From contig NZ_JASATW010000009.1 in the NCBI RefSeq assembly GCF_030405905.1, positions 1-64,000 of the forward strand: 64,000 nt of DNA. Direction: 5' to 3'. A model generated the notes under the pieces. The model ran no database searches and was not told the DNA's origin. It worked only from the letters and a program-made list of their open reading frames with translations. The position numbers were made by a program, and so were the translations under genes. Position 1 is the first letter of the stretch, and each line of letters begins with the position of its first letter. The DNA is from Sphaerothrix gracilis. GTDB taxonomy: Bacteria; Cyanobacteriota; Cyanobacteriia; Phormidesmidales; Phormidesmidaceae. Positions 16,899-25,397 of the stretch are shown here, in pieces.

Positions 16899-18422
16899 AT
16901 GCTGAGCGCACTTATTTGGCTCCCTTTTGTCGGCGCGATCGCCATTGGCTGCCTACCAAAGTCCATCACAGCGCCACGCCTGAAGCTGGGATCGCTGCTG
17001 ATCTCAGGCGGAGTGCTGCTGTGGACGATTTGGCTCATGAGCCAGTTTGATCTGAGCAGTCCTGCCCTCCAGTTTTCAGAAACGCTGCCCTGGTTAGAAA
17101 CCCTGGGGCTAAATTATGAGCTGGGGATAGATGGCCTGTCGCTGCCGCTGGTGGTGCTCAACAGCCTGCTCACCTGGATTGCCATTTACAGCAGCCGCGA
17201 GCATACCGAGCGCCCCCGGCTGTTCTATGCCCTGGTGCTGTTAGTGAGTAGCGGCGTTGCCGGGGCGCTGCTGGCCCAAAACCTGCTGCTCTTTTTCCTG
17301 TTTTATGAAATTGAGCTAATTCCCTTCTATCTGCTGGTGTCCGTGTGGGGGGGAGAAAATCGCAGCTACGCCGCTACTAAGTTTTTGCTCTATACGGCCA
17401 CTTCCGGCGCGCTAATCTTAGCCGCTTTTCTGGGCCTCATCTGGCTCAGTCAAGCGACGAGCTTTTCCTACAGCGCTCTACTAGAGCAGTCATTACCCCT
17501 CGGCATTCAGTTCTTGCTGCTGGGGGCTCTGCTGGTGGGCTTTGGCATCAAGACGCCCCTAGTTCCCTTACATACCTGGCTGCCTGATACCTATGTAGCT
17601 GCTTCTACGCCCGTGGCAATTTTGCTGGGGGGCGTCTTGGCGAAGCTGGGCACCTACGGTATTTTTCGCTTTGGTATGGGCCTGTTTCCGGAAGCCTGGG
17701 CTACCATTTCTCCCTGGCTAGCTGGCTGGGCAGCGGTCAGCGTCTTGTATGGCGCAATGGCGGCGATCGCCCAAAAAGATATCAAGCGCATGGTGGCCTA
17801 TAGCTCCGTCGGTCATATGGGCTATGTGCTGCTGGGCGGCGCCGCCATGACCAATCTCAGCCTAGTGGGAGCGGTAGCCCAAATGTTTGCGCACGGCCTG
17901 ATTCTGGCGCTGCTGTTTCACCTGGTCGGTTTAGTCGAAGCGAAAGTCGGCACCCGTGACCTGACAACGCTCAACGGCCTGATGAACCCCGTACGAGGAC
18001 TGCCACTGGTCAGTGCCCTGCTGGTACTGGGCGGCATGGCTAGCGCCGGTATTCCGGGACTGGTAGGCTTCATCGCAGAATTCGTTGTTTTTCAGGGCAG
18101 CTATGCTGTCTTCCCGGTACAAACTCTGATCTGCGTCGTGGGGACTGGTCTGACAGCGGTCTATTTCGTTATCCTGCTGAACCGCACCTGCTTTGGTAAG
18201 CTCGATAACGCGATCGCCTATTTTGGCAAAGTCGAATGGTTCGAGCGCACCCCAGCCTTGATTTTGGCCTGGCTGATTTTCCTTTTAGGCGTTCAGCCCG
18301 GCTGGCTAATGCGCTGGAGCGAAACCACAACCCAGCATATGGCCGCCATTCCTACCCCGCGACTGGTAGAACCCACTTTAGAGTCACCCCCGCATTTGGC
18401 TCAAACTGCTCCTCGGCTGTAG
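16899..18422 (+). CDS. ndhD3: NdhD3, NAD(P)H-quinone oxidoreductase subunit 4, inducible CO2-uptake form
   Basis: A 507-residue membrane subunit with about 14 spans. Recognisable core: LGIDGLSLPLVVLNSLLTW near the start, FFLFYEIELIPFYLLVSVWGG with the conserved Glu of TM5, FGIKTPLVPLHTWLPDTYVAASTPVAILLGGVLAKLGTYG with the key Lys, and KRMVAYSSVGHMGYVLLG. It is homologous to respiratory NdhD1/Nqo13 and works with NdhF3 to couple electron flow and proton pumping to CO2 hydration by CupA. It lies 78 bp downstream of ndhF3. Confidence 0.94.
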   Translation: MLSALIWLPFVGAIAIGCLPKSITAPRLKLGSLLISGGVLLWTIWLMSQFDLSSPALQFSETLPWLETLGLNYELGIDGLSLPLVVLNSLLTWIAIYSSREHTERPRLFYALVLLVSSGVAGALLAQNLLLFFLFYEIELIPFYLLVSVWGGENRSYAATKFLLYTATSGALILAAFLGLIWLSQATSFSYSALLEQSLPLGIQFLLLGALLVGFGIKTPLVPLHTWLPDTYVAASTPVAILLGGVLAKLGTYGIFRFGMGLFPEAWATISPWLAGWAAVSVLYGAMAAIAQKDIKRMVAYSSVGHMGYVLLGGAAMTNLSLVGAVAQMFAHGLILALLFHLVGLVEAKVGTRDLTTLNGLMNPVRGLPLVSALLVLGGMASAGIPGLVGFIAEFVVFQGSYAVFPVQTLICVVGTGLTAVYFVILLNRTCFGKLDNAIAYFGKVEWFERTPALILAWLIFLLGVQPGWLMRWSETTTQHMAAIPTPRLVEPTLESPPHLAQTAPRL

Positions 18423-18523
18423 CAGGCATAGAAAGTAGGGAGACGTGGCGGAGCTAGCCTAAAGGCCTCGTCTTTCCCTCTCCCGCCCCGTCCCTGACCC
18501 ACATTCACGACTCATCACTCACC

Positions 18524-19810
18524 ATGACCCCTACCCTTACCCAGCTCCCGGCCTCCCAGCATCCCTTCGCTGATATCGTGCATCGTCTGGAAGCCGGCGG
18601 AGCCATGCTGCCCGACACGCCGGAAAACCTGAAGCAAATTATTGGCATTTACAAAGCTTATGCCGTGCCGATGGACTTCTACTGGCGTAACCTGCTGTAC
18701 ATTGCCGAGCGGGTCTTTCTCAATCCCCTGCCCCTCTTTAAATATTTTCTGCCCCAGGAGTACCTGGATCTGCCTAATCACTATGCCGGAGACAGCGCTG
18801 ATCTGCGCATCTGGCGTGGTGAAGCGACGGCTCACCCAGAGCTGCAGGCTTTTATCGCAAAAGGAGAGGTTAACCGTAAGCTGCCCAAGCTGATACACCA
18901 TCTCTGGCACGATCGCATCAACATGGAGTTTGCCGAAGCCTGTATGCGCGCCATGTTCTGGCACCGAGATATGGGCGGCCAGTTTGATCCGTATTTGGAT
19001 ACGGATGAGTACAAAGCTAATGCCGATCGCGCCATTCGGGCCTATTTCAAGGGCAATCCGGCCATGTTGGGACTGTATAAGCTGTTCCCGGAAATGTTTA
19101 TTGAGCAGGTGCGACAGCTTTCCTACTACGCCAATTTGGGTTTGTTTTGGGAAGTGATGGCGCCGGTGTTTTTTGAGATGTCCGATCTCTACGATGAGGG
19201 CAAGCTGACTAGCGTCCCAGACGCGATGAATTTCTTGGTCAACGGCATTTTCGCGGTGGCAGGTCGCCCCATCTATCACCACGTTTACATTGGGGATGAC
19301 TGCTACGAAATTGTGCCCAAGTCTAAGGGCTTTACCTGGCTCTATGAAGCCGCTCTGCCCTATGTGGAGGCCATTTTTTACCGTACGACCCCCTTTCGCG
19401 GCACCAAGTCTTACAACGCCCAGGCACAGGAAGTCCCAGCCGATCAGCACGACTTTCACTACGGCATCCTCTATGCAGATGTCTTCCCGGTGGGTTCAGC
19501 CGGAATTCCTCCTACGCTGCTAATGCAGGACATGCTGCATTTCTTACCGCCTTACCTGGTGGACTACTACCAGCAGCACTGCCGGGGTGAGGATGACATG
19601 CTGATTCAGCTGGGCATTTCTTTCCAGCGATCGATGTACTGCGTCACCTCAGCCGTGATTCAAGCTTTACGCGGGGCACTACTTTATCCATTGGATGACC
19701 CAAATCCTAAACACCTCAAAGCCAATCGGGCCTTTTTTGAAGCCCAGCTCGATCGCTTCAAGCGTCCCGAAGCCCGCCTCCGGGATATTCAACATCAAGA
19801 CTATCGCTAG
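18524..19810 (+). CDS. cupA: CupA (ChpY), CO2 hydration protein of NDH-1MS
   Basis: A 428-residue protein of the CO2-hydration protein family, unique to cyanobacteria. It is thought to act as a redox-linked, carbonic-anhydrase-like subunit that converts CO2 to bicarbonate on the cytosolic face of NDH-1MS. Family-typical segments include FKYFLPQEYLDLPNHYAGDSADLRIWRGEA, RPIYHHVYIGDDCYEIVPKSKGFTWLYEAALPYVEAIFYRT and HYGILYADVFPVGSAG. Several His and Cys residues could hold zinc. The operon position after ndhD3, and the presence of cupS, mark it as the inducible CupA rather than constitutive CupB. It is followed after nine bases by a 51-codon ORF. Confidence 0.94.
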   Translation: MTPTLTQLPASQHPFADIVHRLEAGGAMLPDTPENLKQIIGIYKAYAVPMDFYWRNLLYIAERVFLNPLPLFKYFLPQEYLDLPNHYAGDSADLRIWRGEATAHPELQAFIAKGEVNRKLPKLIHHLWHDRINMEFAEACMRAMFWHRDMGGQFDPYLDTDEYKANADRAIRAYFKGNPAMLGLYKLFPEMFIEQVRQLSYYANLGLFWEVMAPVFFEMSDLYDEGKLTSVPDAMNFLVNGIFAVAGRPIYHHVYIGDDCYEIVPKSKGFTWLYEAALPYVEAIFYRTTPFRGTKSYNAQAQEVPADQHDFHYGILYADVFPVGSAGIPPTLLMQDMLHFLPPYLVDYYQQHCRGEDDMLIQLGISFQRSMYCVTSAVIQALRGALLYPLDDPNPKHLKANRAFFEAQLDRFKRPEARLRDIQHQDYR

Positions 19811-19819
19811 GAGAACACA

Positions 19820-19975
19820 ATGCGACAGATTTTAGATGAGCTGAATCCGTTTTTTTGGATGACGGCAGTTTATATTTGTTTGCTGCTTGGGGTAGAGCAG
19901 TTCCCGGCAAGCAACTCGGCTTTGCTCTGGACAGAAGGGCTTGATCCAAAAGCATTTAGTCCCATCGATCAGTAA
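19820..19975 (+). CDS. Small single-span membrane protein between cupA and cupS
   Basis: A 51-codon frame with ATG at 19820, stop at 19973-19975 and a good AGGAG eight bases upstream. The peptide begins MRQILDELNPFFWMTAVYIC, continues with LLLGVEQFP and ends with a soluble tail LLWTEGLDPKAFSPIDQ. One membrane helix is likely at about residues 11-26. It lies nine bases after cupA and 21 bases before cupS, on the same strand, so it is almost certainly co-transcribed. I do not recognise a named family. NDH-1MS has known single-span small subunits (NdhP, NdhQ), and this could be one of them or a new assembly factor; I cannot tell by eye. Confidence 0.7.
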   Translation: MRQILDELNPFFWMTAVYICLLLGVEQFPASNSALLWTEGLDPKAFSPIDQ

Positions 19976-19996
19976 TTTATTTTGACTTGCTTTAAC

Positions 19997-20398
19997 ATGG
20001 CTGACATTGTTGATATTGCTTTGGGTACCCCAGGATTTGAAACGCTAGTGGCGGCAGTGAAAGCGGCTGACTTAGTTGAGACTCTCAAGTCACCCGGCCC
20101 CTTTACCGTGTTTGCGCCCACTGACCAGGCTTTTGCCAATCTGCCACCTGGCACGGTACAAACCCTGGTGCAAAATCCGCCGCAGCTCGCCCGCATTTTA
20201 AAGTTTCATGTAGTTCCGGGGCGGCTAATGCAGGCTGATTTAGCCCAATACCAAACGGTGACTTCGGTAGAGGGATCTCCTATTCCCATTGATATGACAG
20301 ATAATTTTGAAGTTAAAAACGCGACCGTCATTACCCCCGACGTTGCCGCTGATAACGGCGTGATTCACGTCATCGATCGCGTCATTTTGATGGGATAA
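19997..20398 (+). CDS. cupS: CupS, fasciclin-domain subunit of NDH-1MS
   Basis: A 133-residue soluble protein consisting of a single fasciclin (FAS1) domain, with the H1 box GPFTVFAPTDQAFANLPPGT and the H2-like ending NGVIHVIDRVIL. In cyanobacteria this is the CupS subunit that binds CupA in the inducible CO2-uptake complex. I start it at the ATG at 19997 (MADIVDIALGTPGF); an in-frame TTG at 19982 would add five residues without family support. The ribosome binding site is weak, so coupling to the preceding small ORF is plausible. Last gene of the operon. Confidence 0.92.
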   Translation: MADIVDIALGTPGFETLVAAVKAADLVETLKSPGPFTVFAPTDQAFANLPPGTVQTLVQNPPQLARILKFHVVPGRLMQADLAQYQTVTSVEGSPIPIDMTDNFEVKNATVITPDVAADNGVIHVIDRVILMG

Positions 20399-20460
20399 GC
20401 CGTCGCTATCTCTCTTGAGCCAAAATCTGAATAGGTTCTACTCAGGTTGAGGCAATCGAT

Positions 20461-20531
20461 CTGCTCTTGGTGCTTGAAACCGAGCCGCGTGGTAAAGCGG
20501 CAGATTATCAGTCCTTGAGCACCAAGAGCAG
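20461..20531. repeat. Long nested inverted repeat between convergent genes
   Basis: CTGCTCTTGGTGCT (20461-20474) and AGCACCAAGAGCAG (20518-20531) are exact complements. Inside the 43-nt spacer, GCCGC (20484-20488) and GCGGC (20497-20501) form a second stem. There is no T-run directly after the outer stem. It lies between the stop of cupS and the stop of the minus-strand membrane protein, so it may protect or terminate both transcripts. Confidence 0.7.
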
Positions 20532-20541
20532 TGATAGGTTC

Positions 20542-20799
20542 TTAGATCCAGGGAGCATTCTCTAGCAGGACGTTCAGCATCGCTTTGAAGTTTTGGCGTA
20601 GCAAAACGGCTAGCAGGCCACAGGTCATAGCGGTAGCCGCCATTACCCATTCAAAATGAGTCACTTGCCAAATGCCGCCAAACAGAGCGAAGGCAACCAG
20701 TCCGGCCCCGGCACCGCCGACAAAGAAGGCGCTTACTTCTTTGATAGTTGACTTGGAGATAGATGAGCTTGAGTCTAGATCTGGCTTATCATTCGTCAT
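20542..20799 (-). CDS. Small two-span membrane protein of unknown function
   Basis: An 85-residue protein. The N-terminus is soluble and rich in Ser, Asp and Lys (MTNDKPDLDSSSSISKSTIK), then two hydrophobic helices follow (about residues 25-44 and 51-67) and a short amphipathic tail. No family recognised; similar short proteins are widespread in cyanobacteria. It is convergent with cupS and ends next to the inverted repeat at 20461-20531. A start at ATG 20799 is the only good option. Confidence 0.5.
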   Translation of the reverse strand: MTNDKPDLDSSSSISKSTIKEVSAFFVGGAGAGLVAFALFGGIWQVTHFEWVMAATAMTCGLLAVLLRQNFKAMLNVLLENAPWI

Positions 20800-21354
20800 G
20801 GTAGTGAGTAAATAAAGGCAGGTCTAGGAATAAGTTTAGGAGAAGTAAAGCGGCTTCGTCACGGTTAGCTCTAAACTATCTGAGCGGGCACAGGGGCTTG
20901 AGAATTCCGGAATTCTCAGTAGCTTGCAGGTGGATTCTCGCCTACGCAGCACCCAGGCTGTCGGCGGACCTGCCCCCGGAACTTAGTAGGTTTTATCGAA
21001 CGGGTATAGCGATCGCTGTCTGCTTTATGGGTCTTTATCTGCAATATCAAAAGCATCATTTTGTAGTAGAAAATTCTGCTAAAAACAGAAGAACGGGCCT
21101 ATCATTTAGATCATTTCCTAACGCGAGACAGTCTGAAGCTGAACTGGTAAATTAGTGGCCTAAATTTCTGGCCTGTAACTCCGCATTCTTTTAATTAGGA
21201 TACGGAGTTTTAGTCAGCTATGGTCGGCGTGATTAGAGCCTGGCTGGGTCAGCGTGGAAGCGTTTAACAGAAAAAACTAGTTATTGATGGGCGGCATCAG
21301 GATTGCGCCATGCTGCAAAGCCTGAAAGTATTGCTGGCTGTCATCTCTGAATTT
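20800..21354. other. 555-bp region without a gene
   Basis: No coding frame here has support. The region contains the second copy of the 20-bp palindrome (20899-20918) and a short hairpin, AACTCCG (21177-21183) with CGGAGTT (21203-21209) followed by a T-rich stretch, that could terminate leftward or rightward transcripts. Its left side should carry the promoter of the minus-strand gene ending at 20542. Confidence 0.5.
20899..20918. repeat. 20-bp perfect palindrome, copy 2
   Basis: TGAGAATTCCGGAATTCTCA, identical to 1979-1998. Flanks differ between the two copies except for the C/T-TTG immediately to the left, so the palindrome itself is the conserved unit. Confidence 0.8.
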
Positions 21355-23250
21355 CTACAGACCCAGCTCGCTCAGGGCATGCAGTAAAGCTTCTGGCGTA
21401 TAGGGTTTGGGTAAAAAGGCTGACACGCCTAAGTCCTGGGTTATTTCCTTTTGTTCATTAGAGGCAAGGCCGCTGGTGGCAATTAGCTGTACCTGGGGTT
21501 CGATTTGCCGCAAAGCGCGGATGACGGCCTCACCGCCCATTTTGGGCATCATGAGGTCAATCAAAACGGCGCTGATCTCTGGGCCATACTGCCTGTAAAG
21601 CGCAATAGCTTCTATACCATCGCAGGCCGTGAGCGCTCGGTAGTTATAAGCTTCCAAAATGGTTTTGGTGATCTCTCGAATCGGTCCTTCATCATCTACG
21701 ACCAAGATCATCTGGCCCTGTCCCGTGTCGGCCTGAGGATTGACCAAAGACTGACCCGCCTCGGCATTGACTGCGGGCAAGTATATTTTGAACTGAGTGC
21801 CCTGCCCTGACTGGCTAGCTACCTGAATAAACCCTTTATGACTTTTAAGAATACCAATCACCGTGGATAGTCCCAGCCCTGTGCCCTGTCCTGCGCCCTT
21901 GGTGGTGAAAAACGGCTCGAAGACGCGATCGAGTATCTGCGGCGAAATGCCGGTGCCTGTATCTTGAACCGTGATCATCACATGAGGTCCTGCCTGAGCC
22001 TCTGGATGTCCCTGGGTGAGATTTGGCTCCACCCAGACATTTTTAGCAGTCAGGCTCAACTGACCCCCATCTGGCATGGCGTCGCGGGCGTTGACGCAAA
22101 GATTCATCAAGACCTGATGTAGGTGAGTGGTGTCCCCGGTCACCATCCACAGATCATCGGCAACGCTGGCTGAAATTTCAACTGATTTAGGAAATGTGTG
22201 CTCAATTAGCTGATTCACTTCAGAAATCAGATTTTCCACGGGTATCATCTGATATTGCCCTTCAATGCCGCGAGCAAATGTCAGTACCTGTTTGACCAGT
22301 TCTGCGCCTCGTTCGGTGCTGTGGGTCAAAATCTCTAGGAATTCGCTGGTTTTCTGATCAATGTCGGGGATGAGGTGAGGTAGGAGCTTTGCAATTCCTA
22401 GAATGGGGGTCAGCATATTGTTGAGATCGTGGGCAATGCCGCCCGCCAAGGTTCCCAAACTTTCTAGACGCTGAGCGCGATAAAACTGAGTTTCGAGCTG
22501 CTTTTTGTCGGTTATATCCGTACTCACCACCAAAATGAACTTGGGTTGTCCTTCCTCGTCTCGGACCAGTGTCCACCGGCTCTCTACGACAATGACCTGC
22601 CCGGTTTTAGTAATCTGCTGCAGTTCGCCTTGCCACTCATTTTCAACGACTAACTTTTGCTGAGCCTCCTCAGCCTGAGTTGACATATCGTCATACAAAA
22701 GATCAAAGGAGTTTTTTTCTAAAGCTTCTTCAACCGTCCAGCCGTAAAGACGTTCGGCTCCCTTATTCCAAAATAGAATTTGGTTTCGTGCATCTCGAAC
22801 CAGAATGGCGTCGGTGGCAATATCTAGCAGGGCTGCCTGCTCGCGAATTTTTTGTTCCGCTCGCTTACGTTCGATCGCATAGCGGATTGATCTCACCAGC
22901 AAATCACCCGTAATTTGACCCTTGACTAAATAGTCCTGTGCCCCAGCTTGCACCGCCCGAAGCGCCAGGGTTTCATCATTCAGGCCGGTCGTGACGATGA
23001 TAGGAGTTTCGCGCTCTCTTTGCTGCAGCTGCGTAAATGTGGCAAATCCCTGACTGTCGGGTAGAAAAAGGTCTAGCAAGATCAGATCGAAGTCATTTTC
23101 TCTAAGGCTGTGTATGCCTTGGCTTAGGCAGTCAGCATAGGCAAAGGTGATGGGCACAGAATCGACTTCTCGCAGCAATTCTTGCAGCAAGCGCCGATCG
23201 CCGGGGTTGTCTTCGATTAGCAAAACTTGGATGGGGGTTTGGCTATTCAC
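21355..23250 (-). CDS. Hybrid histidine kinase, REC-PAS-HisKA-HATPase-REC
   Basis: A 631-residue soluble kinase, last gene of a four-gene signalling operon. Domain order: receiver (1-125, phospho-acceptor D60 in LILLDLFLPDSQG), PAS/PAC (about 135-255, ILFWNKGAERLYGWTVEEAL), HisKA (His in LAGGIAHDLNNMLTPILG), HATPase (DTGTGISPQILDRVFEPFFTTK and GTGLGLSTVIGI), and a second receiver (about 510-631, ISAVLIDLMMPKMGG). The N-terminal receiver is of the same Rcp1-like type as the next gene. It starts three bases after the stop of the Rcp1-like regulator. This protein has both input and output receivers, fitting the end of a phosphorelay; no DNA-binding domain is present. Confidence 0.92.
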   Translation of the reverse strand: MNSQTPIQVLLIEDNPGDRRLLQELLREVDSVPITFAYADCLSQGIHSLRENDFDLILLDLFLPDSQGFATFTQLQQRERETPIIVTTGLNDETLALRAVQAGAQDYLVKGQITGDLLVRSIRYAIERKRAEQKIREQAALLDIATDAILVRDARNQILFWNKGAERLYGWTVEEALEKNSFDLLYDDMSTQAEEAQQKLVVENEWQGELQQITKTGQVIVVESRWTLVRDEEGQPKFILVVSTDITDKKQLETQFYRAQRLESLGTLAGGIAHDLNNMLTPILGIAKLLPHLIPDIDQKTSEFLEILTHSTERGAELVKQVLTFARGIEGQYQMIPVENLISEVNQLIEHTFPKSVEISASVADDLWMVTGDTTHLHQVLMNLCVNARDAMPDGGQLSLTAKNVWVEPNLTQGHPEAQAGPHVMITVQDTGTGISPQILDRVFEPFFTTKGAGQGTGLGLSTVIGILKSHKGFIQVASQSGQGTQFKIYLPAVNAEAGQSLVNPQADTGQGQMILVVDDEGPIREITKTILEAYNYRALTACDGIEAIALYRQYGPEISAVLIDLMMPKMGGEAVIRALRQIEPQVQLIATSGLASNEQKEITQDLGVSAFLPKPYTPEALLHALSELGL

Positions 23251-23253
23251 GCC

Positions 23254-23700
23254 TTACTCCGACGGCAACTGGACGACGGAAAACCAAAAGTCTTCAATGG
23301 ACTTGATGCTTTTTGTAAACTGGGCCAAGTCAATGGGCTTGGTAATGTAGCAGTTGGCATAAAGATTGTAAGCGCTCATAATATCTTCTTCCGCCTGAGA
23401 GCTAGTAAAGATAATCACTGGAATATGCTTTAAGGCTTCGCTGGTCTTGATCATTTTCAGCACTTCTAGACCGCTACGGCGGGGCAGATTCAAGTCCAGC
23501 AGGATTAGATCTGGGCAAGCAGACCGAACATAGCGGGCAGTTCGCTTCAAAAAGGTAATGGCTTTCTCGCCGTCATCCATGACGTTGAGATGGTGACAGA
23601 TGCGACCTTCTTTCAGGACTTCCTGGGTGAGTCTGATATCACCTGGATTATCTTCTACTAGCAAAATTTCGATAGGTTGCATACCGCCTCCAAAAGTCAC
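23254..23700 (-). CDS. Rcp1-like single-domain response regulator
   Basis: A 148-residue stand-alone receiver. Acidic pocket E17-D18, phospho-acceptor D69 in LILLDLNLPRRSGLEVL, then VIIFTSSQAEEDIMSAYNLYANCYITKPID with the switch Thr/Ser and the conserved Lys. The ARYVRSACPDLILLDLNLPRRSG pattern and the insertion before D69 match Rcp1, the partner of the phytochrome Cph1. A start at residue 7 (MQPIEILLVED) is also possible. It lies between two kinases, three bases from each neighbour, so it probably shuttles phosphate from the upstream kinase. Confidence 0.93.
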   Translation of the reverse strand: MTFGGGMQPIEILLVEDNPGDIRLTQEVLKEGRICHHLNVMDDGEKAITFLKRTARYVRSACPDLILLDLNLPRRSGLEVLKMIKTSEALKHIPVIIFTSSQAEEDIMSAYNLYANCYITKPIDLAQFTKSIKSIEDFWFSVVQLPSE

Positions 23701-23702
23701 GA

Positions 23703-25397
23703 TCAGTTCACGCCTCGCTCTGGAATTGTGAAGTAGAAAGTTGCGCCTTTATGGGGTTGAGACTGCACCCAGATACTACCGCCGTGCCGTTCTACAATCT
23801 TCTTACAAATCGCCAGTCCAATTCCAGTACCCGCATAGCTGATCCGGTTATTTAACCGCTGAAAGATGACAAAAATTCGTTCAGCATACTGGGGATCAAG
23901 GCCAATTCCATTATCCTGGACGGAAAATAGCCATCCATCTTCCCTTTGACTGGCTTTGATCTGAATCTGGATAGGGGCCTCGCTGCGAAACTTGATGGCG
24001 TTGCTGATCAGATTCTGGAACAGCCGAGTGAGCTGGGCCGGATCTGCTTGCACCTGAGGCAAATTGTCATAGGTCACAATGGCCTCACTTTCGGCGATCG
24101 CTACCTTGAGGTTAGCAATTGCCTGCCCGACTACGTCATTACAGTTAGTTAACTCAAAGGCTTGGCCCCGAGTCCCAATCCGGGAATAGGCTAGCAAATC
24201 GTTGATCAGCGATCGCATCCGCGTAGCCCCGTCTACAGCGTATTGGATAAAATCATCCGCATCCGAGTCGAGCTTACCCTGGTAGCGACGCTCTAGAATT
24301 TGCAGATAGCTAGTCACCATGCGCAGTGGCTCTTGTAGATCGTGGGAAGCAACATAGGCAAACTGCTGCAGCTCCTCATTGGAACGCATCAGCTCCTGCC
24401 GCTGCAGCCTTTCCTGCTCTAAGAGCTGAGCCTGGGTCAGAGCGATCGCCATTTGGTTGGCGAGCTGCTGCAACAGTTCGGTTTCAAAGTCAGTCCACTG
24501 CCGGGGGCCAGCACACTGGTGGGCAATCAGCAGGCCCCACAGGTCTGCTTGGGTGAGAATGGGCACAACCAGCTTGGCTCGCACCTGTAGCTTTTGCAAA
24601 AAGCTGACCAAACAGGGCGGCACCTGCTGATCTGAATTAACATCGGCTAGCCTGCGAATCCGACCCTGCCGATACTCTGCTTTAATCTCTTCTGGAAACA
24701 CCTCTTCTGGAAAGACCACTCCCATCACCTGAGGCAAATTAGGCGATACCGCTTCGGCGACGCTGCTGCCGGTGCCGTCGGGCCAGAGACGATAGATCAG
24801 CACCCGATCGGTCTGCAGAATTTTTTTGACCTCAGTGACAGCGGTTTGCAGAATGTCATCAATCTGTAGGGACTGGCGGATTTTGAGGGTGACTTCGGCA
24901 AATAGATGCGATCGCTGATTTTGGCGCTGCAGCGCCGCCTCTGCCTGCTGACGTTCCTGCACTTCCTGGGCTAGCTCAGCATTTTGGGTCTGCAGCTGCT
25001 GCGTCAGCTCCTGCAGCCGCAGATGGGTTTTAACCCGGGCGAGGACTTCTTCATACTGCAGCGGTTTAGTAATGAAATCTACCGCTCCCAAAGCAAATCC
25101 CTGCACCTTGTCCGAGGTATCCGTGAGGGCGCTGAGAAAGATGACTGGAATAGCGGCGGTGGCCTCGTTCTGCTTCAGCCGGCGGCAGGTTTCAAAGCCA
25201 TCGATGCCTGGCATGAGGATATCTAACAGAATCAAATCCGGCTTGGCATAGTTAGCTTTGGCGATCGCGCTTTCTCCCTCTTCGGCAAACAGCACTTTAA
25301 ATCCGGCGTTGCTCAAAAAGTCGAACAGCACGTCTAAGTTCGTTGGCGTATCATCTACCACCAAAATGGTTCCGGCTGGGGCTGTATCCTGGCTCAT
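23703..25397 (-). CDS. REC-GAF-histidine kinase (phytochrome-type kinase core)
   Basis: A 564-residue soluble kinase. N-terminal receiver (1-130, D59 in LILLDILMPGIDGFETC), a coiled-coil linker (about 130-165), a GAF domain (about 170-320, DRVLIYRLWPDGTGSSVAEAVS...), HisKA of the phytochrome kind (FAYVASHDLQEPLRMVTSYLQ) and HATPase (LISNAIKFRS, DNGIGLDPQYAERIFVIFQRLN, GTGIGLAICKKIVERHGG). The GAF lacks an obvious bilin-binding Cys in a CH motif, so it is probably not a photoreceptor by itself. The start overlaps the stop of the upstream 1912-residue kinase by four bases. Confidence 0.92.
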   Translation of the reverse strand: MSQDTAPAGTILVVDDTPTNLDVLFDFLSNAGFKVLFAEEGESAIAKANYAKPDLILLDILMPGIDGFETCRRLKQNEATAAIPVIFLSALTDTSDKVQGFALGAVDFITKPLQYEEVLARVKTHLRLQELTQQLQTQNAELAQEVQERQQAEAALQRQNQRSHLFAEVTLKIRQSLQIDDILQTAVTEVKKILQTDRVLIYRLWPDGTGSSVAEAVSPNLPQVMGVVFPEEVFPEEIKAEYRQGRIRRLADVNSDQQVPPCLVSFLQKLQVRAKLVVPILTQADLWGLLIAHQCAGPRQWTDFETELLQQLANQMAIALTQAQLLEQERLQRQELMRSNEELQQFAYVASHDLQEPLRMVTSYLQILERRYQGKLDSDADDFIQYAVDGATRMRSLINDLLAYSRIGTRGQAFELTNCNDVVGQAIANLKVAIAESEAIVTYDNLPQVQADPAQLTRLFQNLISNAIKFRSEAPIQIQIKASQREDGWLFSVQDNGIGLDPQYAERIFVIFQRLNNRISYAGTGIGLAICKKIVERHGGSIWVQSQPHKGATFYFTIPERGVN

